From Rufibacter roseolus (GTDB lineage Bacteria; Bacteroidota; Bacteroidia; Cytophagales; Hymenobacteraceae): 64,000 bases of DNA. This document shows, piece after piece, positions 27,054 to 35,965 of the stretch. The notes below the pieces were generated by a model. It did not search any database, was not told where the DNA came from, and saw only the letters and a program-made list of their open reading frames with translations. The DNA lies in NCBI RefSeq assembly GCF_017916365.1, contig NZ_JAFMSU010000003.1:1-64000 (forward strand). Reading direction: 5' to 3'. Each line of letters starts with the position of its first letter. Within the stretch, counting starts at the first letter, position 1. The position numbers were made by a program, and so were the translations under genes.

Positions 27054-28280
27054 ATGGAATCATCTCCTGTCACCTCCCAAACCACTGCCCCGGCCCTGAG
27101 CGAGAAATGGCTCTTATTCATTCTGGCGGCCATCCAGTTTACGCACATCATGGACTTTGTGATCATGATGCCACTGGGGCCGCAGCTGATGCGCGTTTTC
27201 CAAATCAGTCCGCGGGAGTTTGGGTTCCTGGTCTCGGCGTATACGTTCAGTGCGGCCATCTCGGGTCTGCTGAGCGCTTTCTTTATAGACCGGTTCGACC
27301 GTAAATATGCTCTATTGGGCTTGTACCTGGGCTTCACGTTGGGCACCTTTGCCTGCGCGCTGGCTCCTACCTTCACCTTTTTGCTCGTGGCTCGGGTTCT
27401 GGCGGGCGCCTTCGGTGGCGTGTTGGGGGCTTTGGTCCTGGCCATCATCGGGGATTCTATCCCGGAGGAACGAAGGGGTGCGGCGACCGGTAAGGTTATG
27501 GCGGCTTTCTCGGTGGCTTCTATCGGGGGAATTCCTTTGGGGCTTTACCTGGCCAGCCACGCCAGTTGGCACGCTCCTTTCTACCTGCTTACTGGCCTGA
27601 GCGTGGTGGTGCTGTTCCTGACCTGGCGCATGCTCCCACCCATGCGGCAGCATCTCCTTCACCATTTTCCCCAGCATCCGGCGCAGGTACTGATTACCAT
27701 TTTCAGCCGGGCCAATTGCCTCTGGGCTTTCGGTTTGATGGTGACGCTGTCTTTGGCTGGTTTTACCGTGGTGCCGTTCCTGAGCCCGTATATGGTAGCC
27801 AACGTGGGATTTGAGGAGGCCGAATTGAGTTACATTTACCTTTTCGGGGGATTGGCGACGGTGGTGACGTCGCAACTGGCCGGCCGATTGTCTGATAAAT
27901 ACGGAAAGAAGAAAGTCTTCATGATTGCCGCCCTATTGTCTATTATACCTATTCTGGTGGTCACGCACCTGTCCCGCGTGCCCCACTGGCAGGCCTTTGT
28001 GGTTACTACTTTGTTCTTTATCTTCTTCGGGGCGCGGTTTGTGCCCGCAATGTCTTTGATCACCTCCAGCATTGAACCGCGCCTGCGGGGATCCTTCATG
28101 AGCGTGAATTCATCTGTACAGCAACTCGCCTCTGGGTTGGCGGCTTTCCTATCTGGATTGGTGATTTCCAATGTACCTGGCTCCAATCAATTGCTGCACT
28201 TTGGCACCGTGGGCATCATTGCCACAGTCTTTACCCTGGTTTCTATGGGCGTGGTGATGAAGTTAAGGCAAGTGAGCTAG
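27054..28280 (+). CDS. Major facilitator superfamily transporter
   Basis: A 408-residue transporter with 12 predicted helices. The loop 2-3 signature appears as 'FIDRFDRKYALLGL', and its counterpart in the second half is 'LAGRLSDKYGKKKVFM'. 'VARVLAGAFGGVLGALVLAIIGDSIPEERRGAATG' resembles DHA1-type drug exporters (AraJ/CmlA-like). ATG at 27054 is preferred to the GTG seven codons upstream. It converges with the LolD-like gene, with a palindrome in the gap. Confidence 0.9.
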   Translation: MESSPVTSQTTAPALSEKWLLFILAAIQFTHIMDFVIMMPLGPQLMRVFQISPREFGFLVSAYTFSAAISGLLSAFFIDRFDRKYALLGLYLGFTLGTFACALAPTFTFLLVARVLAGAFGGVLGALVLAIIGDSIPEERRGAATGKVMAAFSVASIGGIPLGLYLASHASWHAPFYLLTGLSVVVLFLTWRMLPPMRQHLLHHFPQHPAQVLITIFSRANCLWAFGLMVTLSLAGFTVVPFLSPYMVANVGFEEAELSYIYLFGGLATVVTSQLAGRLSDKYGKKKVFMIAALLSIIPILVVTHLSRVPHWQAFVVTTLFFIFFGARFVPAMSLITSSIEPRLRGSFMSVNSSVQQLASGLAAFLSGLVISNVPGSNQLLHFGTVGIIATVFTLVSMGVVMKLRQVS

Positions 28281-28304
28281 GAAGGAAGTTCTGACGATAA
28301 CATG

Positions 28305-28354
28305 AAAAGCCGTTTAGGCCCTGGTTTTCTGAAAGCAGGCCCTAATCGGCTTTT
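28305..28354. repeat. Dispersed palindrome copy acting as likely terminator
   Basis: AAAAGCCGTTTAGGCCCTG (28305-28323) pairs with CAGGCCCTAATCGGCTTTT (about 28336-28354) around GTTTTCTGAAAG. A/T runs at both ends and its place between convergent genes indicate a bidirectional terminator. Confidence 0.75.
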
Positions 28355-28387
28355 GTATTGTGAAAAGTAACTGAGGTTCTACGCTTC

Positions 28388-29065
28388 TTAGGGCTGCAGG
28401 AGGAAACCGTCTTTCATGGTGAGTTTACGGTCAGCCATGTCGGCCAGGATGGGGTTGTGGGTGACCAGCACGAAGGTCTGGCCCAGGTCTTGGCGTAGTT
28501 TGAAGAAGATCTGGTGCAGTTCCTCGGCGTTCTTGGAGTCCAGGTTCCCGCTGGGTTCATCGGCAAAGATGAGCTTGGGGGAGTTGATAAGGGCCCTGGC
28601 CACAGCCGTGCGCTGCTGCTCGCCGCCACTCATCTCAGAGGGTTTGTGGTCAAGGCGGTGCCCCAGGCCCAGCATCTCCAGGAGTTCTTTGGCGCGCGTC
28701 TCCACTTCTTTTTCGGGCCGATCGGCCAGGAAACCCGGTAGGCAGACGTTTTCCATGGCAGAGAACTCGGGCAGCAGGTTGTGGAACTGAAAGATGAAAC
28801 CAATGTTCCGGTTCCGGAACCGGGCCACCTCTTTGTTACTCATGCCGGAGATTTTCTGCCCGTGCAGGAACACATCACCGGCATCGGGCGCATCCAGGGT
28901 ACCCAGCAGATGCAGCAGGGTGCTTTTACCCGCCCCTGAGGCGCCCACAATGGAAACTACTTCTGCCTCCCCTATGGTCAGGTCAATCCCCTTTAAGACC
29001 GGCAGCTTCCCGTATGATTTAAACAGCCCGCGGGCCTCTAACAAAACTGGTTTCTCTATACTCAT
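28388..29065 (-). CDS. LolD-like ABC transporter ATPase
   Basis: A 225-residue ATP-binding subunit: Walker A 'GASGAGKST', Q-loop 'FIFQFHNLLPEF', signature 'MSGGEQQR', Walker B 'LIFADEPSGNLD' and H-loop 'VTHN'. It belongs to the MacB/LolD/FtsE type, which powers lipoprotein release or MacB-style export. No permease gene is adjacent, so the membrane partner is encoded elsewhere. Confidence 0.9.
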   Translation of the reverse strand: MSIEKPVLLEARGLFKSYGKLPVLKGIDLTIGEAEVVSIVGASGAGKSTLLHLLGTLDAPDAGDVFLHGQKISGMSNKEVARFRNRNIGFIFQFHNLLPEFSAMENVCLPGFLADRPEKEVETRAKELLEMLGLGHRLDHKPSEMSGGEQQRTAVARALINSPKLIFADEPSGNLDSKNAEELHQIFFKLRQDLGQTFVLVTHNPILADMADRKLTMKDGFLLQP

Positions 29066-29214
29066 GAACTACAAAACAATAAGGAAGGGACGGCATTTGC
29101 AAACCGTTCGCTCGTTTGCATGAAACGGAGCAGCCAATTTAAAGTTAACTGTTGCGGCGTTACCCTTAATATTTATAAAGGGGCTTAAAACAGCTGGCCG
29201 TGAACGCCAGATAT

Positions 29215-29246
29215 GACTCAGGACTAAAGACTCAGAACCCAGGACT
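29215..29246. repeat. Short GACTCAG/CAGGACT iterations
   Basis: GACTCAGGACT (29215-29225), GACTCAG (29229-29235) and CAGGACT (29240-29246) form a small interrupted tandem array upstream of the sucC promoter. Confidence 0.5.
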
Positions 29247-29266
29247 GGCCGCTCTGCGGCCTTTGC

Positions 29267-29297
29267 TTTGAAAAGTTAGCCGTATACCTTACTTTCG
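29267..29297 (+). promoter_or_regulatory. sucC promoter
   Basis: TTTG (29267-29270), 19 bases, TACTTTCG (29290-29297). This is one mismatch from TTTG-N19-TAnnTTTG and places a transcription start about 20 bases before the sucC ATG. Confidence 0.65.
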
Positions 29298-29324
29298 TGC
29301 ACCTAAAAACATCAACCTAACCTC

Positions 29325-30524
29325 ATGAATATACACGAGTACCAGGCGAAAGACATTCTGAAACGCTACGGCGTTCGCGTTCAGGAAGGCATTGTGGCGG
29401 AGACCCCAGAAGAGGCGGTAGCGGCCGCTAAGCGTTTAACCGAGGAAACCGGCACTGGCTGGCACGTGATCAAAGCCCAGATTCATGCGGGCGGTCGCGG
29501 TAAAGGCGGCGGGGTGAAATTGGCTAAAAACCTGGAGCAGGTGAAAGAAATTGCGGGCCAGATTATTGGCATGCAGTTAGTAACGCACCAAACCGGCCCC
29601 GAGGGCAAAAAGGTAAACAAAGTGCTGGTGGCGCAGGATGTATACTATCCCGGCGACTCTGAGCCTAAAGAATATTATGTTTCTATCTTATTAGATAGAG
29701 CCAAAGGGCAGAACGTGATCATGGCGTCTACTGAAGGCGGTATGGACATTGAAGAAGTGGCTGAGCACACTCCTGAGAAAATCTTCAAAGAGTGGATTGA
29801 CCCAGCAGTTGGTCTTCGTCCGTTCCAGGCCAACAAGATTGCGTTTGCATTTGGCTTACAAGGCGAAGCTTTCAAAGAGTTCACCAAATTCCTGAACAGC
29901 CTGTACAACGCCTATCTGGACACAGACGCTTCTATGTTTGAGATCAACCCGGTGTTGAAGACCTCAGACAACAAGATTCTGGCTGTAGACGGTAAAGTGG
30001 ACCTGGACGATAACGCCCTGTTCCGTCACAAAGACTTGGCTGACCTGCGCGACTTAGCCGAGGAAGATCCTTTGGAAGTTGAGGCGAGCAAGAGCAACCT
30101 GAACTATGTAAAGCTGGATGGTAACGTAGGCTGTATGGTGAACGGTGCTGGTCTGGCCATGGCGACCATGGACATCATTAAGCTTTCTGGCGGTGAGCCG
30201 GCTAACTTCCTGGACGTAGGAGGTGGAGCCAACGCGCAAACCGTAGAAGCTGGTTTCCGTCTTATCCTGCAAGATCCTAACGTGAAAGCCATCCTGATCA
30301 ACATCTTCGGGGGTATCGTGCGTTGCGACCGCGTTGCCAACGGTGTGGTAGAGGCTTACAAAAACATCGGGGACATTAACGTGCCTATCATCGTTCGTCT
30401 GCAAGGAACCAACGCTGAGGAAGGTGCTCGTATCATTGACGAGTCTGGCCTGAAAGTGTACTCTGCCGTAGCCTTGAAAGAAGCTGCTCAGAAAGTGAAA
30501 GACGTTTTAGCCGAAGTAGTTTAA
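29325..30524 (+). CDS. Succinyl-CoA ligase beta subunit
   Basis: A 399-residue ATP-grasp subunit that with SucD converts succinyl-CoA to succinate with formation of ATP or GTP in the TCA cycle. '[17 protein letters not shown]' is the family N-terminus, '[18 protein letters not shown]' lies in the ATP-grasp domain, and '[16 protein letters not shown]' lies in the CoA-ligase domain. Codon use is strongly biased, as for a highly expressed gene. No sucD is adjacent, which is common in Bacteroidota. Its own promoter and terminator make it monocistronic. Confidence 0.97.
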   Translation: MNIHEYQAKDILKRYGVRVQEGIVAETPEEAVAAAKRLTEETGTGWHVIKAQIHAGGRGKGGGVKLAKNLEQVKEIAGQIIGMQLVTHQTGPEGKKVNKVLVAQDVYYPGDSEPKEYYVSILLDRAKGQNVIMASTEGGMDIEEVAEHTPEKIFKEWIDPAVGLRPFQANKIAFAFGLQGEAFKEFTKFLNSLYNAYLDTDASMFEINPVLKTSDNKILAVDGKVDLDDNALFRHKDLADLRDLAEEDPLEVEASKSNLNYVKLDGNVGCMVNGAGLAMATMDIIKLSGGEPANFLDVGGGANAQTVEAGFRLILQDPNVKAILINIFGGIVRCDRVANGVVEAYKNIGDINVPIIVRLQGTNAEEGARIIDESGLKVYSAVALKEAAQKVKDVLAEVV

Positions 30525-30542
30525 GCGCAACGCTTTAGATAA

Positions 30543-30578
30543 GAAAAAGGCCTTTCTGGAAACAGAAGGGTCTTTTTT
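30543..30578 (+). terminator. sucC terminator
   Basis: AAAGGCCTTTCTG pairs with CAGAAGGGTCTTT through G-U pairs around GAAA, followed by seven T residues. Confidence 0.8.
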
Positions 30579-30647
30579 TGTGCCCTGGTGCAACCATTCG
30601 CCTTCTTTATAGCTCTTCTCCTAAACCTTATTATACTAAACCCTACT

Positions 30648-31490
30648 ATGAAAAAACCTTTTAAACCCTCCGCGCTTCTGGCGTTGGTGGTTTCCCTCTC
30701 TTTATCAGGCTCCCTGGTGGCCCAAGCCCAAACCCTGGAGGTAAAAACGATCCAGTTCGCTAAGGCACCCCAGGTGAAACCCACTTTTGTAAGAAGTGCC
30801 CCGCAAGATGCTTACCTCACCCAATTGCGTACCAGGTATGAGTTAGAGAAAGTGGTAGCTGGCCAGAAAACCGATTTTGAACGTGTGAAAGCTGTCTGCA
30901 ACTGGGTACGGAAACAATGGGACCACAACGGCTCTAACACCCCGCTTAAAAACGACCCTATCTCTATTCTGGAAGAAGCAGCCACGGGTAAGAAATTCCG
31001 GTGCGTGGAGTACGGCATGGTTTTGAACGGCGCCCTGAATTCTTTGGGCATCCCGGCCCGCTCGCTGGCCCTTAAAATGGAGAACGCAGATACCGTAGAA
31101 TCCGGGGCTGGGCACGTAGTGGCCGAGGCGTACCTGCGCGACCTGAAAAAGTGGGTGATGGTAGACGGGCAGTTTGATGTCATTCCTACTCTCAATGGCA
31201 CCCCCATCAATGCGGTAGAACTGCAGCAGGCGCTGGCCAAAGGAACGCCGGGTGTAGGCGTGGTTTCCTTCTCCGGCACCACTGCCTCAGAATACTTCCC
31301 GTGGGTAGCCCCTTACCTATTCTACTTTGACACTCGCCTGGACAACCGTTTCACCGATGACCGCGTACCGGGCAGTCTCATGCTGGTTCCCCAAGGCGCC
31401 AGGAACCTCACTGTCTTCCAGCGCATAAGACACCTCACCGATATGACCTACACCCACTCCATCTCTGATTTTTACCCTAAGGTGAAGTAA
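30648..31490 (+). CDS. Exported transglutaminase-like protein
   Basis: A 280-residue protein with a signal peptide ('LSGSLVAQAQ'). The transglutaminase-like (papain-fold) core shows Cys in 'KFRCVEYGMVLNGALNSLGI', His in 'GHVVAEAYLRD' and Asp in 'KWVMVDGQFD', the expected Cys-His-Asp triad. It would act in the periplasm as a peptidase or amidase-like enzyme; the substrate is unknown. ATG at 30648 starts the signal peptide, in preference to the GTG 20 codons upstream. Confidence 0.85.
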   Translation: MKKPFKPSALLALVVSLSLSGSLVAQAQTLEVKTIQFAKAPQVKPTFVRSAPQDAYLTQLRTRYELEKVVAGQKTDFERVKAVCNWVRKQWDHNGSNTPLKNDPISILEEAATGKKFRCVEYGMVLNGALNSLGIPARSLALKMENADTVESGAGHVVAEAYLRDLKKWVMVDGQFDVIPTLNGTPINAVELQQALAKGTPGVGVVSFSGTTASEYFPWVAPYLFYFDTRLDNRFTDDRVPGSLMLVPQGARNLTVFQRIRHLTDMTYTHSISDFYPKVK

Positions 31491-31604
31491 TTGATTTAAG
31501 GGAGGATGGATTATAGAAATCTGTTGCAGAACCTGCCGGAGGTAACTTACCACAAGAGAATACCGCTGACCGCCACTGGGCCACACATCCGCTTTTCCTA
31601 AAAC

Positions 31605-31639
31605 AAAACGGGAGCAACCATTTTGGCTGCTCCCGTTTT
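31605..31639. terminator. Bidirectional terminator
   Basis: AAAACGGGAGCA (31605-31616) pairs perfectly with TGCTCCCGTTTT (31628-31639). It lies between the convergent transglutaminase and ohr genes. Confidence 0.8.
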
Positions 31640-31670
31640 GGGTAAATAATGACTAAAACAAGCCCAAAAC
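31635..31670. repeat. Dispersed palindrome copy
   Basis: GTTTTGGG (31635-31642) and CCCAAAAC (31663-31670) around an A/T-rich centre, overlapping the right arm of the terminator. Confidence 0.55.
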
Positions 31671-31678
31671 AAAAGGGC

Positions 31679-32098
31679 TTAATTAAGCACATTGAGGGTT
31701 ACGTCAATATTGCCTTTGGTACCTACGGAGTATGGGCACACCTCATGGGCCTGGGCCACCAGTTCCTCGGCTTTGGCCTTGTCTACGCCATCTACTTTCA
31801 CGTCTAATTGCACTGCCAGACCGTAACGACCGTCTTCAAACTGGTCTAACCCCACGTGCGCGGTAACGGTAGACTTTTCATCTAACCTGATATGCTGCTT
31901 GCCGGCAACCAACATCAAGGCACTCTGGAAACAGGCCGAGTAGCCCGCCGCAAAAAGCTGCTCTGGGTTGGTGGCGCCGCCCTTGCCGCCCAATCCTTCG
32001 GGCACGCGCACGGGCATGTCAATGATTCCGTCAGTTGACTTTACCTGGCCATTGCGGCCCCCGGTGGCGGTAACCTCCGCCGTATACAATCTTTTCAT
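31679..32098 (-). CDS. ohr: Organic hydroperoxide resistance protein
   Basis: A 139-residue OsmC/Ohr-family thiol peroxidase that reduces organic and lipid hydroperoxides, probably with lipoylated protein as reductant. The redox pair is Cys56 ('GYSACFQSAL') and Cys121 ('HEVCPYSVG'), and 'ATNPEQLFAAGYSAC' is the Ohr-type active-site segment. No ohrR regulator is adjacent. It is a cytoplasmic dimer by family knowledge. Confidence 0.95.
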   Translation of the reverse strand: MKRLYTAEVTATGGRNGQVKSTDGIIDMPVRVPEGLGGKGGATNPEQLFAAGYSACFQSALMLVAGKQHIRLDEKSTVTAHVGLDQFEDGRYGLAVQLDVKVDGVDKAKAEELVAQAHEVCPYSVGTKGNIDVTLNVLN

Positions 32099-32183
32099 AG
32101 GTTTAAGCTTTGGTAATTGAAATGGTGTTCTTGTGTAAACTGTTCTAAGGCTAAAATGTTAGAGACCTCCCCTCCTGCGCTTC

Positions 32184-32222
32184 CGTTTTTCGGGCCTTTT
32201 TTCCTGAAACAAGCAAAAAACG
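32184..32222. repeat. Dispersed palindrome copy
   Basis: CGTTTTTCGGGCC and GCAAAAAACG flank TTTTTTCCTGAAACAA. It lies between the ohr start and the tRNA gene, just upstream of the tRNA promoter. Confidence 0.5.
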
Positions 32223-32233
32223 CAGAAAGCCCC

Positions 32234-32264
32234 TTTCTTTCTTGGCAGCCGTTTCCTACATTTG
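32234..32264 (+). promoter_or_regulatory. tRNA-Arg promoter
   Basis: TTTC (32234-32237), 19 bases, TACATTTG (32257-32264), ending 14 bases before the tRNA 5' end. The -7 box is a perfect TAnnTTTG. Confidence 0.6.
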
Positions 32265-32278
32265 CCATCGCAATTCCG

Positions 32279-32353
32279 GGCCACGTAGTACAACGGATAG
32301 TATTGGAGTTTCCGAAGCTCTCGATCCTGGTTCGATTCCAGGCGTGGCCACCA
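32279..32353 (+). tRNA. tRNA-Arg (anticodon CCG)
   Basis: A full cloverleaf can be drawn: acceptor GGCCACG with CGTGGCC, D stem GTAC/GTAT, anticodon stem GGAGT/GCTCT with loop TTCCGAA (anticodon CCG, reading CGG arginine codons), and T arm CCTGG-TTCGATT-CCAGG. The discriminator is A and the 3' CCA is encoded. It has its own promoter and terminator, so it is a single-tRNA transcription unit. Confidence 0.93.
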
Positions 32354-32399
32354 AACAGAAAAGCCCTCTCAGTTTGAGCTGAGAGGGCTTTTCTGTTTT
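32353..32399 (+). terminator. tRNA-Arg terminator
   Basis: A perfect 20-bp stem, left arm 32353-32372 (AAACAGAAAAGCCCTCTCAG) and right arm 32379-32398, loop TTTGAG, followed by T residues. It starts at the last base of the tRNA. Confidence 0.9.
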
Positions 32400-32600
32400 A
32401 TTCCAATCTTAGTTTGTATATAGTTTTTACATATCTTGTAATGGATTAGAATAACTTTCAATCAAGTATGGTTAATTAACCTAGAAAGAAAGCATAATGG
32501 TCAAAAGCGTCCTTTCAATAAAGATGAAAATTTCACTTTATATTTTCAGGTGTGCAATTAATAATAACAATTAAACATTAAAATCATCTTTAACTTTTAA

Positions 32601-33191
32601 ATGAAACATTTAACTATCTCATTATTCTTATTTCTCCTTTCTACAACATCGTTATTAGCAAACCCATTTTTAAAAGGTTATTACTTCACCCTTGATGGTA
32701 AGAAAGTTGAAGGTCACATAAACTTCAGAAGATCAGCTTATAATTTATTCAGAAATAGTCCCTCAGATATAAAATTCAAAGAGAACTTAGATTCTAAAGC
32801 GATAAAGCTTACTCCTAACGATATTTCATCCTTTGTAATAGGCACTGATAGTTTTACAATTGCACATAATATAAAGATCAACAATCTTTATGCTGGGATT
32901 TTTCCAAAAGATTTTGTCCAGGTACTTATTACAGGTCGCATGAACCTTGCGATGCATAGAAGTTCAAGCCATGACGGAAGGTATGCATATGAGCATAATA
33001 ATTATGTGATTTACAAAAGCGATGAAACCTGCTTAACAATCTGGAGAATAAAAAACCAAAAAGAAGATATAGCTAAATTCTTTGTTGACTTTCCAACTCT
33101 TCAGTCAAAAATTATGGAAAAAGGATTTACCTATGACAACTTACCAGCCCTAGTTCAAGAGTATAATGAGCTTTCTTCTATGAGAGAGTAA
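32601..33191 (+). CDS. Exported hypothetical protein in AT-rich patch
   Basis: A 196-residue protein with a clear signal peptide ('LFLFLLSTTSLLANP') and otherwise no recognisable domain. 'GYYFTLDGKKVEGHINFRR' suggests the beginning of a beta-rich domain and the C-terminus is helical. Base composition is markedly more AT-rich than neighbouring genes, and its flanks (32400-32600, 33192-33476) are AT-rich too. Together with the tRNA just upstream this hints at horizontal acquisition, although no integrase or att repeat is seen. Confidence 0.7.
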   Translation: MKHLTISLFLFLLSTTSLLANPFLKGYYFTLDGKKVEGHINFRRSAYNLFRNSPSDIKFKENLDSKAIKLTPNDISSFVIGTDSFTIAHNIKINNLYAGIFPKDFVQVLITGRMNLAMHRSSSHDGRYAYEHNNYVIYKSDETCLTIWRIKNQKEDIAKFFVDFPTLQSKIMEKGFTYDNLPALVQEYNELSSMRE

Positions 33192-33476
33192 ATGATTTTT
33201 AGGCTTGTATTGTGAGGCTCCATAAATTTTAATTATAGTATCAGATTTACTATTAACCATTTATGCAAGCATGTTTTCTCTGTCCTAAGGATAAAAACAC
33301 TAATCAAGTCTTACATTCTTTTCAAAAGTTGAGTAACACTAATTAAAAGAATATACGCATGACTTGTAAAGAAAAATCTGATAAATAAACTAATATTCTT
33401 TTAACAACATTATCAATATTACTAGTTAATGTTAATGTTGGCCCTTTATTAATATTCAAAAACTTAATAATCATCA

Positions 33477-33788
33477 ATGAACAAATACGGACTCTACGGA
33501 AAGCTTACTGCATCAGCCGGAAACGGTGAAAAACTTGCTGCCATTCTTCTGGAAGCGGCCCAACTAGTTTCCACCGCCAAAGGATGCCACCTGTACCTGG
33601 TCAGTATAGACAAAACCTTGGAAGACGCCGTTTGGGTCACTGAGGTCTGGGATAGCCAGGAAGACCAGGACAATTCGCTGCAAGTGCTTGGGGTACGGGA
33701 ATTGATTTCCCAAGCCATGCCCCTACTGGCTGGCAAACCAGAAAAAGGCCAGGTACTGGAGATTTTAGGAGGCGCGGGTATTTCTTAA
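33477..33788 (+). CDS. Antibiotic biosynthesis monooxygenase-like protein
   Basis: A 103-residue ferredoxin-like protein of the ABM/YgiN type. It begins 'KYGLYGKLTASAGNGEKLAAILLEAA' and continues with 'VWVTEVWDSQEDQDNSLQ', matching the beta-alpha-beta-beta pattern of putative quinol monooxygenases. It probably oxidises quinols or aromatic compounds without a cofactor as a dimer, but the substrate is unknown. GC content returns to the local average here, marking the end of the AT-rich patch. Confidence 0.85.
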   Translation: MNKYGLYGKLTASAGNGEKLAAILLEAAQLVSTAKGCHLYLVSIDKTLEDAVWVTEVWDSQEDQDNSLQVLGVRELISQAMPLLAGKPEKGQVLEILGGAGIS

Positions 33789-33824
33789 CCCATTACTTAA
33801 ATACTCGTTTCCCCGACATCAAAG

Positions 33825-33859
33825 CTTTTGAGGCTGTTTTCCTGAAAAGGGCTTCAAAC
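33825..33859. repeat. Dispersed palindrome copy
   Basis: CTTTTGAGGCTGTTTTCCTG followed by AAAAGGGCTTCAAAC. The centre TGTTTTCCTGAAAA is the consensus form. It lies between the ABM and YcxB-like genes. Confidence 0.6.
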
Positions 33860-33898
33860 TCTAGCAAGCAAATCCATCATTACCTTTCAATTCCCTTC

Positions 33899-34408
33899 AT
33901 GAATAAGATTACCCTCTCTACCCAACTGAGTGAGCAGGACTTCATCAAAGCCAACTTTTATCTTTATTTCAAGAAGTGGAATAGCAAGTTCACCTTCGGG
34001 ATAGGTATTCTTGCGCTTTTGAGCGGACTATTTCTGTTCCTGACGGGTGCATTGGAGGAGGTTCCCTGTATAGGCCTGATCTTCGGCCTTTACCTAACTT
34101 TTGGGCTTCCTGTTCAGATCTACTTTGCCGCCAGGAAAGGTTACCGAAAGAACAAAAGGGTGAGCGAGCCCATGTTATACCAGATTGCCCAAGACAACAT
34201 CCAGATAAAGGGAGATTCTTTTGAATCGAAACTAAGCTGGGATAAGGTATACAGTGTCACCGAGACCAAAATTTGGATTCTGATCTGGCTAACCCCACAG
34301 GTTGCCAACATAGTACCCAAAAGGGATTTTTTTCCAGAACAGTTGGCCTTGTTCAATGCCATAGTGAAGGAGCAGAAAGGCCCTAAAAACAGGCTTAAAT
34401 CCGCCTAA
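33899..34408 (+). CDS. YcxB-like membrane protein
   Basis: A 169-residue protein with two transmembrane helices at about residues 32-70, followed by a soluble domain containing 'SFESKLSWDKVYSVTETK' and 'IVPKRDFFPEQLALFNAIV'. This layout is the YcxB-like C-terminal domain family (membrane-tethered PH-like fold), of unknown function. TACCTTTC at 33881-33888, 10 bases before the ATG, may be a -7 promoter element with a very short leader. Confidence 0.75.
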   Translation: MNKITLSTQLSEQDFIKANFYLYFKKWNSKFTFGIGILALLSGLFLFLTGALEEVPCIGLIFGLYLTFGLPVQIYFAARKGYRKNKRVSEPMLYQIAQDNIQIKGDSFESKLSWDKVYSVTETKIWILIWLTPQVANIVPKRDFFPEQLALFNAIVKEQKGPKNRLKSA

Positions 34409-34868
34409 ACTATAAAGACTAAGCAGAAAAGAAGAGTTAACCTTCTACCTTTAAAAGGACAGTTGCCTCTCACCTTCCACTATTGTAACTTAGGAAAAGG
34501 TAATTGAAACGGACCTGCTACCAGCACCTTTTAGCTTTTGGTACCTGCCCCGATTTATTCCCCAAGAACATTGCTAATATATTCAGCCAATCTATATACA
34601 AAAAGACCAATGTTGATAACAATGTTAGCAATCAACACTTATCCACGTTCCTATAGCTGCCCTTAGCACTGCCTAACCACTAACCAGCTTAGCACACAAT
34701 TACCGGATGCCAGGTTGGTTCTCCTCCTTCATTAGACCTACCCCCCGTTTTCTCACGGAAGTTTCGCCAGCCCATTTTAGGCCCGTTTTACGTAAATCGG
34801 CTCCTAAATAGTCCTTTGATCGCTTAAAGCAGTTTTGCCTAGTTCTTAACCTCCATAGGGTAGCCAGC
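34409..34868. other. Gene-free stretch with palindrome copy
   Basis: The only recognisable item is the palindrome at 34774-34809. No TAnnTTTG box precedes the next gene convincingly, and I see no gene. Confidence 0.5.
34774..34809. repeat. Dispersed palindrome copy
   Basis: ATTTTAGGCC and GGCTCCTAAAT flank CGTTTTACGTAAATC, about 60 bases upstream of the DUF2306 gene. Confidence 0.55.
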
Positions 34869-35729
34869 ATGTGCAAAAGCTTAACGAAACAAATAAAGCC
34901 TGAAAGGGATTCTCAGCGGCTGGAGCGGGTGAGTCTGTTAGCCATGCGCTGGTCGGCGAGGGTGCTGGTCACCACGGTGTGGGTTAGTGCCGCACTGTTT
35001 GGGCTCTACATCCTGGCTTTCTACGCGGCGGCCTTATATGAGCGCAACATGGAACGCTGGAACAACGTGCTACCCGGCCTGTACGAGAAAGACTCGGTGG
35101 CCACTACTTCCGGCATCGGGCTGCACTTTGCTATGGGTGGCATCATCCTGTTGCTGGGCAGCCTCCAACTTCTGGAGAAGGTGCGTACTCGGTACCCGGC
35201 CCTGCACCGCTGGGTGGGCCGTCTGTACATTGTTTCTTCCCTGCTGGCGGCTGCGGGCGGATTGGCCTTTATCTTCCTCAAAGGCACTATTGGGGGCACC
35301 GTCATGGACATCGGGTTTGCCGGGTATGGGGTGTTCATGTTTATCTCCGCCATTGAAACGTACCGGCATGCGGTGGCCAGACGGCTGGAAAAACACCGGG
35401 CCTGGGCTCTCCGGCTGTTCGCGCTGGCCATTGGTTCCTGGCTTTACCGTATGGACTACGGCTTCTGGATTGGCTTCGCCGATGGCATAGGCCACACGCC
35501 CCAGTTCAACGGCACCTTTGACAAACTGATGGCTTTTTTCTTTTACCTCCCCAACCTGCTGGTTGCCGAGCTATTCATCAGGGCCCGCGAATACAGGGCT
35601 CCTGCCGCCCTCCGGCTGGCAGCCGCTTTCCTGCTTCTCTGCGCCACCGGCTTCCTGATCATAGGCACCTATTTCTTCACCCTGCACTACTGGGGACCGG
35701 CCATCCTGAACTGGGTTACGGGTTATTAA
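34869..35729 (+). CDS. DUF2306-like integral membrane protein
   Basis: A 286-residue protein with about seven hydrophobic helices. 'RYPALHRWVGRLYIVSSLLAA' and 'KHRAWALRLFALAIGSWLYR' are the conserved histidine-containing segments of the DUF2306 predicted membrane protein family; the histidines suggest haem or metal binding. Function is unknown. It stands alone on its strand. Confidence 0.8.
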   Translation: MCKSLTKQIKPERDSQRLERVSLLAMRWSARVLVTTVWVSAALFGLYILAFYAAALYERNMERWNNVLPGLYEKDSVATTSGIGLHFAMGGIILLLGSLQLLEKVRTRYPALHRWVGRLYIVSSLLAAAGGLAFIFLKGTIGGTVMDIGFAGYGVFMFISAIETYRHAVARRLEKHRAWALRLFALAIGSWLYRMDYGFWIGFADGIGHTPQFNGTFDKLMAFFFYLPNLLVAELFIRAREYRAPAALRLAAAFLLLCATGFLIIGTYFFTLHYWGPAILNWVTGY

Positions 35730-35965
35730 TGGTTAAGTGTTGGAGGTTGTTGGGCCAGGAAGTATTAGTTATAAACCTATTACTATCAGTCAACAGCGCC
35801 AAGTGAAAGCTTCGCGCTTCCTGACATTGTAAGTCCGGTTTTCAGAAGCAACAGAGAAAACAGACACCACGGAAACTGGACACCCTTAGTAAAACGGAGC
35901 TTTTCTGCAGGAAAATGCCAGGAACAAAAAGAAATGGACTACATCTAAAAACTAAATTCATCTCT

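Noticed and set aside
32279-33476. Integrated genomic island with att sites at the tRNA-Arg
   Set aside because: Composition is suggestive, but no integrase gene and no repeat of the tRNA 3' end could be found in the window.
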